Source of the DNA: CAZCEC01 sp964497615
GTDB lineage: Bacteria > Chloroflexota > Anaerolineae > Anaerolineales > UBA6663
Direction of reading: 5' to 3'
Length of the DNA: 44,495 bases
Assembly: GCA_964497615.1 (NCBI GenBank)
Contig: CAZCEC010000054.1
Span: forward strand, 1 to 44,495
Positions 23,787 to 31,830 of this stretch are shown here, piece after piece; position 1 is the stretch's first letter, and each line of letters begins with the position of its first letter. The position numbers and the translations under genes are program-made. Below the pieces are notes generated by a model, which saw nothing but the letters and a program-made list of their open reading frames with translations, had not been told where the DNA came from and ran no database searches.

Positions 23787-25726
23787 GTGCGATCTACGGG
23801 CTCGTCCGCTTCGACGGCGAGCCCGTTCAGCCTGAACAACTTGAACGCATGGGCGCGGCCAGCGCCCATTGGGGCCCGGATGGGCAGGCCGTCTGGCGCG
23901 CAGACAGCGCCGGGCTGGCCTGCCAGCGCCTGCACAGCACCCCCGAATCTATCCACGAACGCCAGCCGCGCCAGATGGCGGATGGCCGCTGGCTGGCGTC
24001 GGCGGCGCGGCTCGATAATCGTTCGGAGTTGTGCCGCGCCCTGGGCGTGCCCGCCGCCGAACTGTCCGCCCTGCCCGACGGCGGCCTGATCGAACTGGCC
24101 TACCTGCGCTGGGGCGAGGCCTGCGTGGAGCACCTGCTCGGCGACTGGGCCTTGGCCGTCTGGGAGGCTGCGGCGCGCCGCCTGTTCCTGGCCCGCGACC
24201 AGTACGGCAACACCCCGCTCTACTACCACGCCAATTCCAAGTACCTCGCCTTCGCCACCGGCCGCGTGGCGCTGCTGAGGCTCGACCCCGCCCTGTCCGA
24301 GATTGACGACCTGTATGTGGCCCAGGTGATGCTGGCCTGGCCCGTCTACCACGGCGAGCGCACCGCCCACGCCCGCCTGCGCCGCCTGCCCCCCGCCCAC
24401 ACCCTCACCGCCACGCCGCAGGGCGTTAAGGTTCGCCAGTACTGGCGCATGGAAGACGCCCCCGCCCTGCCCCTGCGCTCGCTGGACGAAGCCGCCGAAG
24501 GGCTGCGGGCCGTGTTCGACGAAGCCGTGCGCTGCCGCCTGCGCAGCCGAGGCCCCATCGCCACTGAACTGAGCGGCGGGCTGGACTCCGGCTCGATCAT
24601 GGCGACCGCCGCGTACCTGCTGGGCGAGGACGGCCCTGCCCTCACCGCCTACACTTCGGTGCCCCTGGCGGAGACGGCCCCGTTTGTGAACGCCGAGCGC
24701 CGCTTCGGCGACGAGTGGCCGCTGGCCGCCCTCAACGCCCGGCAGGCGGCGCAGACTCACCCGCGCCTGCGGCATGTCCCCATCCGCGCCGAAGACGTGA
24801 GCGTGTTGGCCGGCATCGAGCACAGCCTGCGGGCGCACGGCGAGCCCGCACACGCCGCCGGCAACGCCTACTGGATCGCGGCCGTGATGCGGCAGGTGCG
24901 GGCCGAAGGCGCCAACGTCCTGCTCACCGGCCAGGGCGGCAACGCCACCATCTCGTGGACCGGCTTTCGCTCCTCCCGGCCGCGCGCCCAGTGGGGGCAA
25001 CTGCGCCCCTCGCCCGCCGAAGGGCCGCCCGGCTGGCGCCGGCAATTGCTCTACCGCCTGCCGCGCGCGTGGGCCACCGGTCTGCGCGTGGCCCAGGCCC
25101 GCCGCGCCGAAGCCTGGCGCTCCCGCACCGCCCTCCACCCGGACCTGGCCCGGCGGCTGGACGTGGCCGGCCGCTCCGCCGAGCAGTTCGCGGTGGACCC
25201 GCGCGAGACCACGCCGCTGGCCGCCCGCTACCGCATCCTCAAGCCCGGCCGCTCCATCCTGGGCGCGCTCGTCACCGAAAGCAGCGCGCCCGACGGCATC
25301 GAATCGCGCGACCCGTCCGTGGACCTGCGCGTGATCACTTTCTGCCTGGGCGTGCCCGATCATCTTTTCACCGATCCGGCCACCGGGCTGGACCGCATGG
25401 TCATCCGCGCGGCGATGGCGGGGCGCGTGCCCGACGAGGTGCGGCTGAACCGCCGCCGCGGGCACCAGGCCGCCGACCTGCCCCTGCGCCTGCGCCGCGA
25501 GCGCGATGCGGTGGAGGCCACGCTTGACGAACTGGAGCACAGCGCCGCCGCCGGCTACGTGAGCCTGCCGGCCCTGCGCCGCGCCTGGGCCACAGCGCAG
25601 ACCGAGGAATCCCCGGACGCGCTGCGCGCCGCCGCTACGGTGCTCACGCGCGGGCTGATGGCGGGGCTGTTCGTTCTGCGCAACCGGGATTGGGCCGCAG
25701 CGGCCGCCGCCCAGCCGGCCGATTGA
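23783..25726 (+). CDS. Lasso-peptide cyclase (asparagine-synthetase-like, C protein)
   Basis: 647 aa. The N-terminal class-II glutamine-amidotransferase-like domain begins 'SAIYGLVRFDG'; the catalytic Cys2 of true asparagine synthetases is Ser here, as in lasso cyclases, so no ammonia is made. The C-terminal domain has the PP-loop 'SGGLDSG' at residues 264-270, followed by other synthetase motifs. The enzyme uses ATP to adenylate an Asp/Glu side chain of the core and lets the new N-terminus attack it to close the ring. It directly follows the three precursors, with a 4-base overlap. A 55-base gap separates it from an inverted repeat and the kinases. Confidence 0.92.
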   Translation: MSAIYGLVRFDGEPVQPEQLERMGAASAHWGPDGQAVWRADSAGLACQRLHSTPESIHERQPRQMADGRWLASAARLDNRSELCRALGVPAAELSALPDGGLIELAYLRWGEACVEHLLGDWALAVWEAAARRLFLARDQYGNTPLYYHANSKYLAFATGRVALLRLDPALSEIDDLYVAQVMLAWPVYHGERTAHARLRRLPPAHTLTATPQGVKVRQYWRMEDAPALPLRSLDEAAEGLRAVFDEAVRCRLRSRGPIATELSGGLDSGSIMATAAYLLGEDGPALTAYTSVPLAETAPFVNAERRFGDEWPLAALNARQAAQTHPRLRHVPIRAEDVSVLAGIEHSLRAHGEPAHAAGNAYWIAAVMRQVRAEGANVLLTGQGGNATISWTGFRSSRPRAQWGQLRPSPAEGPPGWRRQLLYRLPRAWATGLRVAQARRAEAWRSRTALHPDLARRLDVAGRSAEQFAVDPRETTPLAARYRILKPGRSILGALVTESSAPDGIESRDPSVDLRVITFCLGVPDHLFTDPATGLDRMVIRAAMAGRVPDEVRLNRRRGHQAADLPLRLRRERDAVEATLDELEHSAAAGYVSLPALRRAWATAQTEESPDALRAAATVLTRGLMAGLFVLRNRDWAAAAAAQPAD

Positions 25727-25787
25727 CCTTTCAAGCATTGACGTGACATTGTGACTACGCCGGTGCGCGCCATGCCTCCTACCGCCA

Positions 25788-25851
25788 AGACCTGCCAGGT
25801 TTCAATTGAGCGCCTCCCGCGAGCGCGCGCAGGCCAAAACCTGGCAGGTCT
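25788..25851. repeat. Inverted repeat, AGACCTGCCAGGTTT family, copy 4
   Basis: Arms AGACCTGCCAGGTTT and AAACCTGGCAGGTCT with a 34-base GC-rich centre. It lies between the cyclase and the first kinase of the lasso cluster; the end touches an alternative kinase start at 25858. Confidence 0.85.
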
Positions 25852-25881
25852 GCGCCGATGGCCTTCCAAGGCAAGGCGCTG

Positions 25882-26676
25882 ATGCCCATCGACCCGCCCG
25901 CCGCCCCCGTCGTCGCCGAAGGCGCCTTCTGGCATTCCGAGCCAGACACGTTCACCCTGGACGCGCCCGGCCTGGCCCGCGTTCAAGTGGAGCACGGCGA
26001 AGCGCAGCCCGCCCTCCCCGCGCCGGGAGCAGGACCCGCCGAAGCGCGGCTGATCGCCCGGACCCTGCCGGCGGCGGCGGCCTGGGTGCAGCGCGGCTGG
26101 CTGGTGCTGCATGCGGCGGGCGTCGTCACCCCTGATGGCGCCATCGCGCTGGCCGGGCATTCGACGGCGGGCAAATCGGTGCTGGCCGCGGCCCTGGCCC
26201 AACGCGGCTGCCCCCTGCTGGCCGATGAAGTGCTCGCCATTGAATTGAACGACAGCGGCGCGCCGCCCCTGGCCCACCCCGGCGACGCGGACGTGCTGCT
26301 GTGGCGCCGGGCCGCCGAGCGTTTGGGCTACGACCCCGCCACGCTCGCGCCCGCCCGCGCCGGGCTGGAGCGCTATTGGCTGCCGCCCTTGCCCGCCGCC
26401 GATGCGCCCGTGCCGCTGGCCCGCATCTATTTGCTGGAAGTGCACGGCCAGCCGGAGGTGCAGGTGGAATGGCTGCGCGGGCGCGAACGCGCGCTGGCCC
26501 TGATGCGCCACGCCTTCAACCGCCGCCTGGCCGAGACGCCCGCCCGCCGCCGGCAGATGCTGCTGCGGCTGGCGGCGCTGCCGAAGCGCGTGGGCGTGGC
26601 GCGCCTGCGCCGGCCGGAGGCGGGCTGGACGCTGGACGCAGTGCTGGCCGCGCTGGACGAGCCGCCCCCCGCATGA
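25882..26676 (+). CDS. HprK-like kinase 1 of the lasso cluster
   Basis: 264 aa from ATG 25882 (an ATG at 25858 would add 8 residues from the repeat edge). The P-loop is 'AGHSTAGKS' with the following 'LLADEVLAIEL', as in HPr kinase/phosphorylase homologues. HprK relatives in lasso clusters, such as that of paeninodin, phosphorylate the peptide, so this enzyme probably adds phosphate to a Ser or Thr of the core or tail. The stop overlaps the start of the second kinase (ATGA). An N-terminal beta-rich region of about 70 residues is unlike classic HprK, as usual for this group. Confidence 0.82.
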   Translation: MPIDPPAAPVVAEGAFWHSEPDTFTLDAPGLARVQVEHGEAQPALPAPGAGPAEARLIARTLPAAAAWVQRGWLVLHAAGVVTPDGAIALAGHSTAGKSVLAAALAQRGCPLLADEVLAIELNDSGAPPLAHPGDADVLLWRRAAERLGYDPATLAPARAGLERYWLPPLPAADAPVPLARIYLLEVHGQPEVQVEWLRGRERALALMRHAFNRRLAETPARRRQMLLRLAALPKRVGVARLRRPEAGWTLDAVLAALDEPPPA

Positions 26677-27587
26677 ACGCGCCGCCCGATCATCTCTATC
26701 GCGTGTTTGAATTGACCGTGGCGCTGCCGTATGCCTTCCCGGCCCTGCCCGCCGCGCCGCCGGGTTCCACGCCCGATGCGCGCGTGACGCTGGGCCGTGT
26801 GCCCCCGGCGCTGCCCAAGGCCCTGGCCGGGCTGGACGTGCCCCAGGCCCAGGCGCACGTGGCGGCCGGTCCGGCGGGCGAGGTGCTGTGGGTGCGCCCC
26901 ACCGCGCGCTATCTCATCACCGCGGGCGAGACGATCATGGTGGACTTGCTGGCCGGGCAGCGGCCCGGCGCGGCGCGGCACTTCGTGCACAACTACTGCC
27001 TGCCGGCCCTGCTCATCCAGCGCGGGCTGCTGGTGCTGCACGCCAACGCCCTGGCGGGGCCGCGCGGCGCGGTGGTGCTGATGGGCGCTTCGGGCGCGGG
27101 CAAGTCCACCCTGCACGCGGCGCTGATGCGGCGCGGCCTGCCCATGCTCTCGGACGACGTGACCGTGCTGCGGCTGGGCGCGGATGGCCGGGTGTGGGTG
27201 CTGCCGGGCGCGCGCCAATACCGCCTGACCGCCGACACCGTGGCGCAGATGGACCCGGTGGCCGAGATGCTGCGCCCCCTGCCAGGCGACCCGCGCCAGA
27301 AGGTGCTGGCCCGCGCGCCCGAGGCCGCCTTCCAGCCGCACCCCGTCCCCTTGCAGGCCATCTATCTCATCGAGCCGGGCGACGACCCGGCGTTGAGCCT
27401 GGAGCCGGTGCGCGGCGCGGGCAAGTTTGGGCTGCTGGCGAACGGCAGTTTCCCGCCCCTGTCGCTGACGCATCAGCCCGCGCATCTGAAGGCCGTGCTG
27501 CGCGTGCTGCCGCTGGCCGAGGTGGTGCGGGTGCGCCGCCCGCGCGGGCGCTGGACGGTGGAGGAGCTGGCTGATGCCATCGGCTGA
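26673..27587 (+). CDS. HprK-like kinase 2 of the lasso cluster
   Basis: 304 aa. The P-loop 'MGASGAGKST' is followed by 'LPMLSDDVTVLRL', the Walker-B-like acidic pair. Residues 1-120 form the N-terminal domain ('RYLITAGETIMVDLLAG', 'LPALLIQRGLLVLHANALAG'). It is a paralogue of the previous kinase but clearly diverged. Two kinases in tandem suggest either two phosphorylation sites, as in polyphosphorylated lasso peptides, or one for each precursor type. It overlaps the sulfotransferase gene by 14 bases. Confidence 0.85.
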   Translation: MNAPPDHLYRVFELTVALPYAFPALPAAPPGSTPDARVTLGRVPPALPKALAGLDVPQAQAHVAAGPAGEVLWVRPTARYLITAGETIMVDLLAGQRPGAARHFVHNYCLPALLIQRGLLVLHANALAGPRGAVVLMGASGAGKSTLHAALMRRGLPMLSDDVTVLRLGADGRVWVLPGARQYRLTADTVAQMDPVAEMLRPLPGDPRQKVLARAPEAAFQPHPVPLQAIYLIEPGDDPALSLEPVRGAGKFGLLANGSFPPLSLTHQPAHLKAVLRVLPLAEVVRVRRPRGRWTVEELADAIG

Positions 27588-28515
27588 GAGTCGCACAAGT
27601 GCGGGCCGCACGGGTGCGGGCCTCACCCGCGAAGGCCTGATCTGGCTGGCGTCGTACCCCAAGTCTGGCAACACCTGGACGCGGGTGTTCCTGACCAACT
27701 ACCTGGGCCGCGACGAAGCCGGTCCGGCCGACATCAACCACCTGGATGGCGGGCCGATTGCCAGCGACCGGGTGCTGTTCGACGAGGTGATCGGCGTGGA
27801 GGCGGCCTGCCTGCGGCCCGGCGAAGCGCGCGCGCTGCGGCCGCAGGTGTACCGCTGGATGGCGCGGCAGGCGGCGCTGGCGCGCAAGCCCCTGTTCGTT
27901 AAGGTTCACGACGCCTGGCAGCGGCTGCCGTCGGGCGAGGGGCTGTTCCCGGCCGAGGCCACCCGCGCCGTGATCTACATCGCCCGCAACCCGCTGGACG
28001 TGGCCGTGTCCTTGGCGCACCACAACGGCCAGCCGGTGGCCCGCACCGCCGCGCGCCTGTGCGACCCGGCCACCGTCATCGGCGAGGCGGCCGGCGACGG
28101 GGACATGGCTGTGGATGCCGGGCGGCAGTTGCCGCAGTTCCTGGGCACGTGGAGCGACCACGCCCGCAGTTGGCTGGACGACTCGGGCCTGCCCGTCCAC
28201 CCGATGCGCTACGAGGACTTGCTGCGGGACCCGAGGGCGGCCTTTGGCGCGATGCTGACCTTTGCCGGCGTGGACGTTGACCCGGCGCGGCTAGAGCGCG
28301 CGGTGGCGGCGGCGGCCTTCGAGCGTTTGCAGGAGCAGGAGCGCGAGCGCGGCTTCCGCGAGCGGCGCCAGACGGCCACGGCCGCCTTCTTCCGGCAGGG
28401 GCGGGCCGGCGGCTGGCGCGAGGCGCTGACGCCCGAACAGGCGGCGCAGATCGTGGAGGCGAATGGGGGTATGATGCGGAGGCTGGGATATCTGGATGTG
28501 GATGGCGGCGGATGA
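27574..28515 (+). CDS. Sulfotransferase of the lasso cluster
   Basis: 313 aa. The 5'-phosphosulfate loop is 'SYPKSGNTW' (residues 27-35), the 3'-phosphate motif 'VIYIARNPLDVAVSLAHH' follows near residue 130, and near the end 'FFRQGRAGGWREALT' resembles the RxGxxGxxK element of PAPS-dependent enzymes (Sulfotransfer_1). It would transfer sulfate from PAPS to a hydroxyl. None of the three precursors has a Tyr in the core, so sulfate would go to Ser or Thr or to another substrate. Overlap with the kinase supports operon membership. A lasso-peptide sulfotransferase activity is a prediction here. Confidence 0.87.
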   Translation: MPSAESRTSAGRTGAGLTREGLIWLASYPKSGNTWTRVFLTNYLGRDEAGPADINHLDGGPIASDRVLFDEVIGVEAACLRPGEARALRPQVYRWMARQAALARKPLFVKVHDAWQRLPSGEGLFPAEATRAVIYIARNPLDVAVSLAHHNGQPVARTAARLCDPATVIGEAAGDGDMAVDAGRQLPQFLGTWSDHARSWLDDSGLPVHPMRYEDLLRDPRAAFGAMLTFAGVDVDPARLERAVAAAAFERLQEQERERGFRERRQTATAAFFRQGRAGGWREALTPEQAAQIVEANGGMMRRLGYLDVDGGG

Positions 28516-28701
28516 CAACAAGGACAAACTCGACGTGCTGTTGGGGTTGCGTTTCTAATCCGCGCCCACACGTGGCCTTGAACCCGCACATGGTTCCGTT
28601 AAAGTGCGGGCAGCCGTATGGTCTTTAACGGGACCACGCCCGGGATCACGCCAACGGCTGGGAGCGGATTAGATGACGACAAGAGCAAACTTGACGTTCG
28701 G
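28516..28701. repeat. REP-like palindromic unit B (left flank of the RAYT gene)
   Basis: Inner arms 'TCCGTTAAAG' and 'CTTTAACGGGA', outer arms 'CTAATCCGCGCCC' and 'GGGAGCGGATTAG'. It ends in 'GACGACAAGAGCAAACTTGACGT', which recurs in every tandem unit at 29129-29745. The transposase ATG follows immediately. Confidence 0.85.
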
Positions 28702-29094
28702 ATGGCCAGTCAACGCGTTTACTATCACGTGACGATGCAGCCGCATCGCCGTCTGCCGGCGCTGTGCGGCGAGCTCGAAGCCTACCTGGTGGCGTTCCTG
28801 GCCGAGTTCACCGCTGACCGCGAGTTCTACCTCCTGGAAGTGGGCGTCGTGCCGACCCACATTCACATCCTGCTGGAGAAGGCGCCTTGGGCGGACCTGA
28901 TTGCGTTTCTTAAGGAGTTCCAAGTCGAATCGTCTGGGCGGGTGCTTACGCGTTTTCCCCAACTGGCGCTGGATATGGGCACGAACGAGTTCTGGACCAG
29001 GGGCGGTTTTCACTATCGCCGCCATACGGCTGCTTCTTTGGAGACCGTGCGCCGCTATGTGCGTGGTCAAAAGCGGCGGCACGGATTGGAGTAG
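28702..29094 (+). CDS. Y1/RAYT-type transposase
   Basis: 130 aa, small for this family. The HUH nuclease motif is 'PTHIHILLE' (His53 and His55), and the putative catalytic Tyr119 lies in 'VRRYVRGQ'; 'FWTRGGFHYRRH' also matches Y1_Tnp transposases (PF01797). Its flanks carry palindromic REP units, the usual arrangement of REP-associated tyrosine transposases that mobilise REP/BIME elements as single-stranded DNA. An ATG at 28618 inside the repeat would add 28 residues of repeat-derived sequence and is unlikely to be used. Probably functional, since both motifs are intact. Confidence 0.87.
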   Translation: MASQRVYYHVTMQPHRRLPALCGELEAYLVAFLAEFTADREFYLLEVGVVPTHIHILLEKAPWADLIAFLKEFQVESSGRVLTRFPQLALDMGTNEFWTRGGFHYRRHTAASLETVRRYVRGQKRRHGLE

Positions 29095-29128
29095 ACTGGG
29101 GCCGAGGCGTGGTCGCCCAATGATCGGT

Positions 29129-29745
29129 CAAGAATGAACTTGACGTGGCATCAGGGTCGCGTTTCTAATCCGCTCCCGAACATGATCCTGAATCCTGACA
29201 GTGTCCCGTTAAAGTGCGGGCAGCCGCGCGGTTTTTAACGGGACCACGCCCGGGATCACGCCAACGGCTGGGAGCGGATTAGATGACGACAAGAGCAAAC
29301 TTGACGTGCTGTTGGGGTCGCGTTTCAGGCTAATGGCTGAGCGTGGACTAGACGACAACAAGCATTGACTTGACGTGGTGTCGCGGGCAGCCGCACGGTT
29401 TTTAACGGGACCACGCCCGGGATCACGCCAACGGCTGGGAGCGGATTAGATGACGACAAGAGCAAACTTGACGTGCTGTTGGGGTCGCGTTTCAGGCTAA
29501 TGGCTGAGCGTGGACTAGACGACAACAAGCATAGACTTGACGTGGTGTCGCGGGCAGCCGCACGGTTTTTAACGGGACCGCGCTGAAGTACGGGCAAACG
29601 GTTGGGAGCGCATTAGACGACAACAAGCATAGACTTGGCGTGGTGTCGCGGGCAGCCGTATGGTCTTTAACGGGACCACGCCCGGGATCACGCCAACGCT
29701 CGGGAGCGCATTAGATTTTCGACGCGGTCCAAGTGTCAACTTGGT
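29129..29745. repeat. Tandem REP array (167-bp units)
   Basis: 'CAGCCG...TTTTTAACGGGACC' recurs at about 29221, 29388, 29555 and 29653. The first two steps are 167 bases each and the last only 98, so the array is 167-bp units plus a shortened one. The first unit is a full palindrome, the later ones lack the left outer arm. The array ends with CCAAGTGTCAACTTGG, as unit A does. It lies between the transposase and the RRE gene. No open frame crosses it convincingly. Confidence 0.88.
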
Positions 29746-29827
29746 TCTGGAAAGATCAATCGATGACGACTCCCCCGCCCACTGTCACATTGGCTTGCGA
29801 AAGCCGATCTGAATAGGAGACCGGACC

Positions 29828-30121
29828 ATGCCCCTCACCCTTGACTCCGTCATCGTCCGCGTGGACGACGTAAGCAGCGCCGAGGTGGACGGCGAACTGC
29901 TGATGATGCGCCTGGAGAGCGACGCCTACTTTGGCCTGGACGACATCGGCGCCCGCATCTGGGCGCTGCTGGCCCAGCCGGTGAGCATCGGCGCGCTGGT
30001 GGCCGCCCTGGTGCGCGAGTACGACGTGACCCCTGAGCAGTGCCAGCGCGATGTGCTGCGCTTCCTGGCCGACCTGGCCGACAAGGGCCTGGTGCATGAG
30101 CCTGGGGCCGGCGCTGCGTAA
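29828..30121 (+). CDS. PqqD-like RRE protein (lasso B1)
   Basis: 97 aa. The winged-helix RiPP recognition element fold is visible in 'RLESDAYFGLDDIGARIWAL' and 'CQRDVLRFLADLADKGLVHE'. It binds the leader peptides and presents them to the B2 protease. TAGGAG lies 9 bases before the ATG. The gene overlaps the start of B2 by 26 bases, so the two are translationally coupled. It is separated from the cyclase part of the cluster by the transposon island, but the three leader motifs and the RRE fit together. Confidence 0.88.
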   Translation: MPLTLDSVIVRVDDVSSAEVDGELLMMRLESDAYFGLDDIGARIWALLAQPVSIGALVAALVREYDVTPEQCQRDVLRFLADLADKGLVHEPGAGAA

Positions 30122-30569
30122 GGCGCGCGCCCTCTCGTGGGCCGAGCGGCGGCTGGCGCTGGAGGCGTTGGCCTGGCTGGCCGTCATGCGGCTGGCCATC
30201 CGCACGGTCAAGTTCCGCCGCCTGGTGGGGTGGATGCGGCTGGCGCAAGGCGAGACGCCCGCCCAGCCCGCGCCCGACCCCGCCGCGGCCGAGCGCGTGG
30301 GCTGGGCAGTGCGCGGCGCGGCCGCCCGCACCCCGTGGGAGAGCGCCTGCCTGGTGCAGGCCCTGGCCGCCGCCCGCATGCTCCAGGGGCGCGGCCTGCC
30401 CGCCACGCTCTACCTGGGCGCGGCCCGCAAGCCCGACCGGCGCGACGAACTGCACGCCCACGCCTGGCTGCGCTGCGGCGACCAGGTGCTCACCGGCGAG
30501 AACGAGAGCCGGCGCTTCGCCGTCGTCGCCACGTTTCGCACCAGCGGCGGCGGGCGGCCGATGGCGTAA
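30096..30569 (+). CDS. Lasso-peptide leader protease (B2, transglutaminase-like)
   Basis: 157 aa. The catalytic Cys is C85 in 'WESACLVQALAAARML', and the His is H122 in 'HAHAWLRCGDQVL', which fits the transglutaminase-like cysteine protease of lasso clusters. It removes the leader after the conserved Thr region, so that the cyclase can act. Start is ATG 30096, inside the RRE gene. The C-terminal tail after the His is normal. No transporter or isopeptidase gene follows. Confidence 0.9.
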   Translation: MSLGPALRKARALSWAERRLALEALAWLAVMRLAIRTVKFRRLVGWMRLAQGETPAQPAPDPAAAERVGWAVRGAAARTPWESACLVQALAAARMLQGRGLPATLYLGAARKPDRRDELHAHAWLRCGDQVLTGENESRRFAVVATFRTSGGGRPMA

Positions 30570-30581
30570 CCGGCGGCCAAT

Positions 30582-30609
30582 TTGACTCTGCGGCAATTCG
30601 GGCTAGAAT
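30582..30609 (+). promoter_or_regulatory. Sigma70-type promoter for the first basic helical protein
   Basis: TTGACT (30582-30587), 16-base spacer, TAGAAT (30604-30609). It gives a leader of nearly 90 bases. Confidence 0.65.
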
Positions 30610-30628
30610 GCGCCCGGCAGGCAGCCAC

Positions 30629-30648
30629 TGATCCGGGCCCCCGGATCA
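30629..30648 (+). promoter_or_regulatory. Perfect 20-bp palindrome in the leader
   Basis: TGATCCGGG-CC-CCCGGATCA, with 9-base arms and a 2-base loop, lies about 10 bases downstream of the predicted transcription start. It could be an operator or a leader hairpin protecting the mRNA. Confidence 0.45.
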
Positions 30649-30703
30649 AAGTCGTTCAGCATCGGCCCCCACCCAGGTCGAGCTTAGAAAAGGAGACATT
30701 CAC

Positions 30704-31453
30704 ATGGGCGGCGTTCCAATGTATCCCACCATCTTGACCAACACCAACTGGCAATCCAGCAAGGGCAAGATCGCCAAGCTGCTGAAGGGCAAGACGGGCA
30801 TCGGCGCACAACTGCTGCTGCTGGAGAAGAAGTACAAGGCCATCAAGTGGCAGCTCTTCGACCCCACCACGGGCGGCCCGCTGCCCAAGCCGCGCACCCG
30901 GGAGGCCGTGGACGAGCGCTGGCAGCAGGCGCTGAAGGCGCGGCCCCAACTGGACACCTACCGCAAGGACATCTTCAAGGTCCGCGACGCGCTCAAGACC
31001 CTCGGCACCCAGTGGGAGAAAAGCAAGGTCGTGCCCGCCTCCAGCCGGAAGCATGTCCAGATCAACATGGTCAAGGCCGCCGAAAAATTCGCCCTGGATA
31101 TCAAGGACATTGACGACAGCGGCTACGTGAAAGTCCGGGCGGAGATTCAGCGCGTGGAGCAGGTCGCCACCCAGATGCTGGCGAACTGGGTCAAGGGCTT
31201 GGAAGGCGCCATTCCCAAGGTCAAGACCACCCCCACCGTCGCCAAGTATGGCGAGGTCATGCACCAGCAGGTGCGCGGCCTGGGCACGGCCATTTCTAAG
31301 ATGCCGCGCTACTCGGCCATCTACACCCGCGATTGGGAGAAGAAGGTCGGCGACGGTTTCATGCGCGGCGTCACCGACGGCGAGCCGGTCAAGAAGAAGG
31401 TGGCCGAAGTCGAAGCGGCCCTGGAGCGCTTCAAGCGCGCCCAAGGCGGCTAG
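30704..31453 (+). CDS. Basic helical protein of unknown function, member 1 of a pair
   Basis: 249 aa, rich in Lys and almost all helical, no signal peptide or membrane helix. Sequences such as 'KIAKLLKGKTGIGAQLLLLE' and 'KKVAEVEAALERFKRAQ' suggest long amphipathic helices. It has its own strong promoter, AAAAGGAG ribosome site and a strong terminator, and Lys is almost always AAG, indicating high expression. It is followed by a second gene with the same layout, so the two are probably a functional pair. I recognise no domain. It is directly downstream of the lasso cluster, but separate in transcription. Confidence 0.72.
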   Translation: MGGVPMYPTILTNTNWQSSKGKIAKLLKGKTGIGAQLLLLEKKYKAIKWQLFDPTTGGPLPKPRTREAVDERWQQALKARPQLDTYRKDIFKVRDALKTLGTQWEKSKVVPASSRKHVQINMVKAAEKFALDIKDIDDSGYVKVRAEIQRVEQVATQMLANWVKGLEGAIPKVKTTPTVAKYGEVMHQQVRGLGTAISKMPRYSAIYTRDWEKKVGDGFMRGVTDGEPVKKKVAEVEAALERFKRAQGG

Positions 31454-31492
31454 CAGCGTCCACGTGATTTCGGTCGACGTCCATCCGTTCCA

Positions 31493-31520
31493 CCGGGGCC
31501 GCCTGCGGCCCCGGTTTTTT
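31493..31520 (+). terminator. Terminator of the first basic helical protein gene
   Basis: CCGGGGCCGC-CT-GCGGCCCCGG followed by TTTTTTG. The same sequence ends the second gene at 32610. Confidence 0.9.
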
Positions 31521-31830
31521 GTTTGCGGTTTCCCATCGTAGCCGCCCCCTCTGCGAAGCGCCCCCGCAGGGGGTCACGGGCGCGTCACCCGAGCGCAGAT
31601 CCCCCCCGGCTGACGGGCCGCGGCGCGAAATGTCGGCCAGTCGGAATGACATGGCCCGCTGGGTTTGAATGTCGCCCCCAGACTGAAATGCTCCCTAGGC
31701 GCACTTGGCTATTGACTCGCGCCGCCGTCCAGCCGTATATTATCCGCTAGCTTCACCCACCGGCGCCAGCCGATCAACACTCACCCCACCCATTTTCCAC
31801 CACCCACACAATCGAAAGGACAAATTCACT
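31521..31830 (+). promoter_or_regulatory. Intergenic region with a sigma70-type promoter
   Basis: TTGACT (31712-31717), 18-base spacer, TATATT (31736-31741), about 90 bases before the ATG of the second gene. The rest of this 310-base stretch has a GC-rich low-complexity part (31545-31620, with 'TCTGCGAAGCGCCCCCGCAG'), otherwise nothing recognisable. Confidence 0.65.

Noticed and set aside
23627..25738. A 703-residue minus-strand frame opposite the lasso cyclase
   Set aside because: Composition is Gly/Gln/His/Arg-rich shadow sequence, and the plus strand has a clear cyclase with intact motifs.
28618..28701. An N-terminal extension of the Y1 transposase from ATG 28618
   Set aside because: The extra 28 residues are encoded by the REP palindrome and do not match the family; ATG 28702 begins the conserved domain.
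29129..29745. A CRISPR array, because of regularly spaced repeats
   Set aside because: Units are 167 bases long, the sequence between conserved parts is also repeated, and palindromes are REP-like; there are no short unique spacers and no cas genes.
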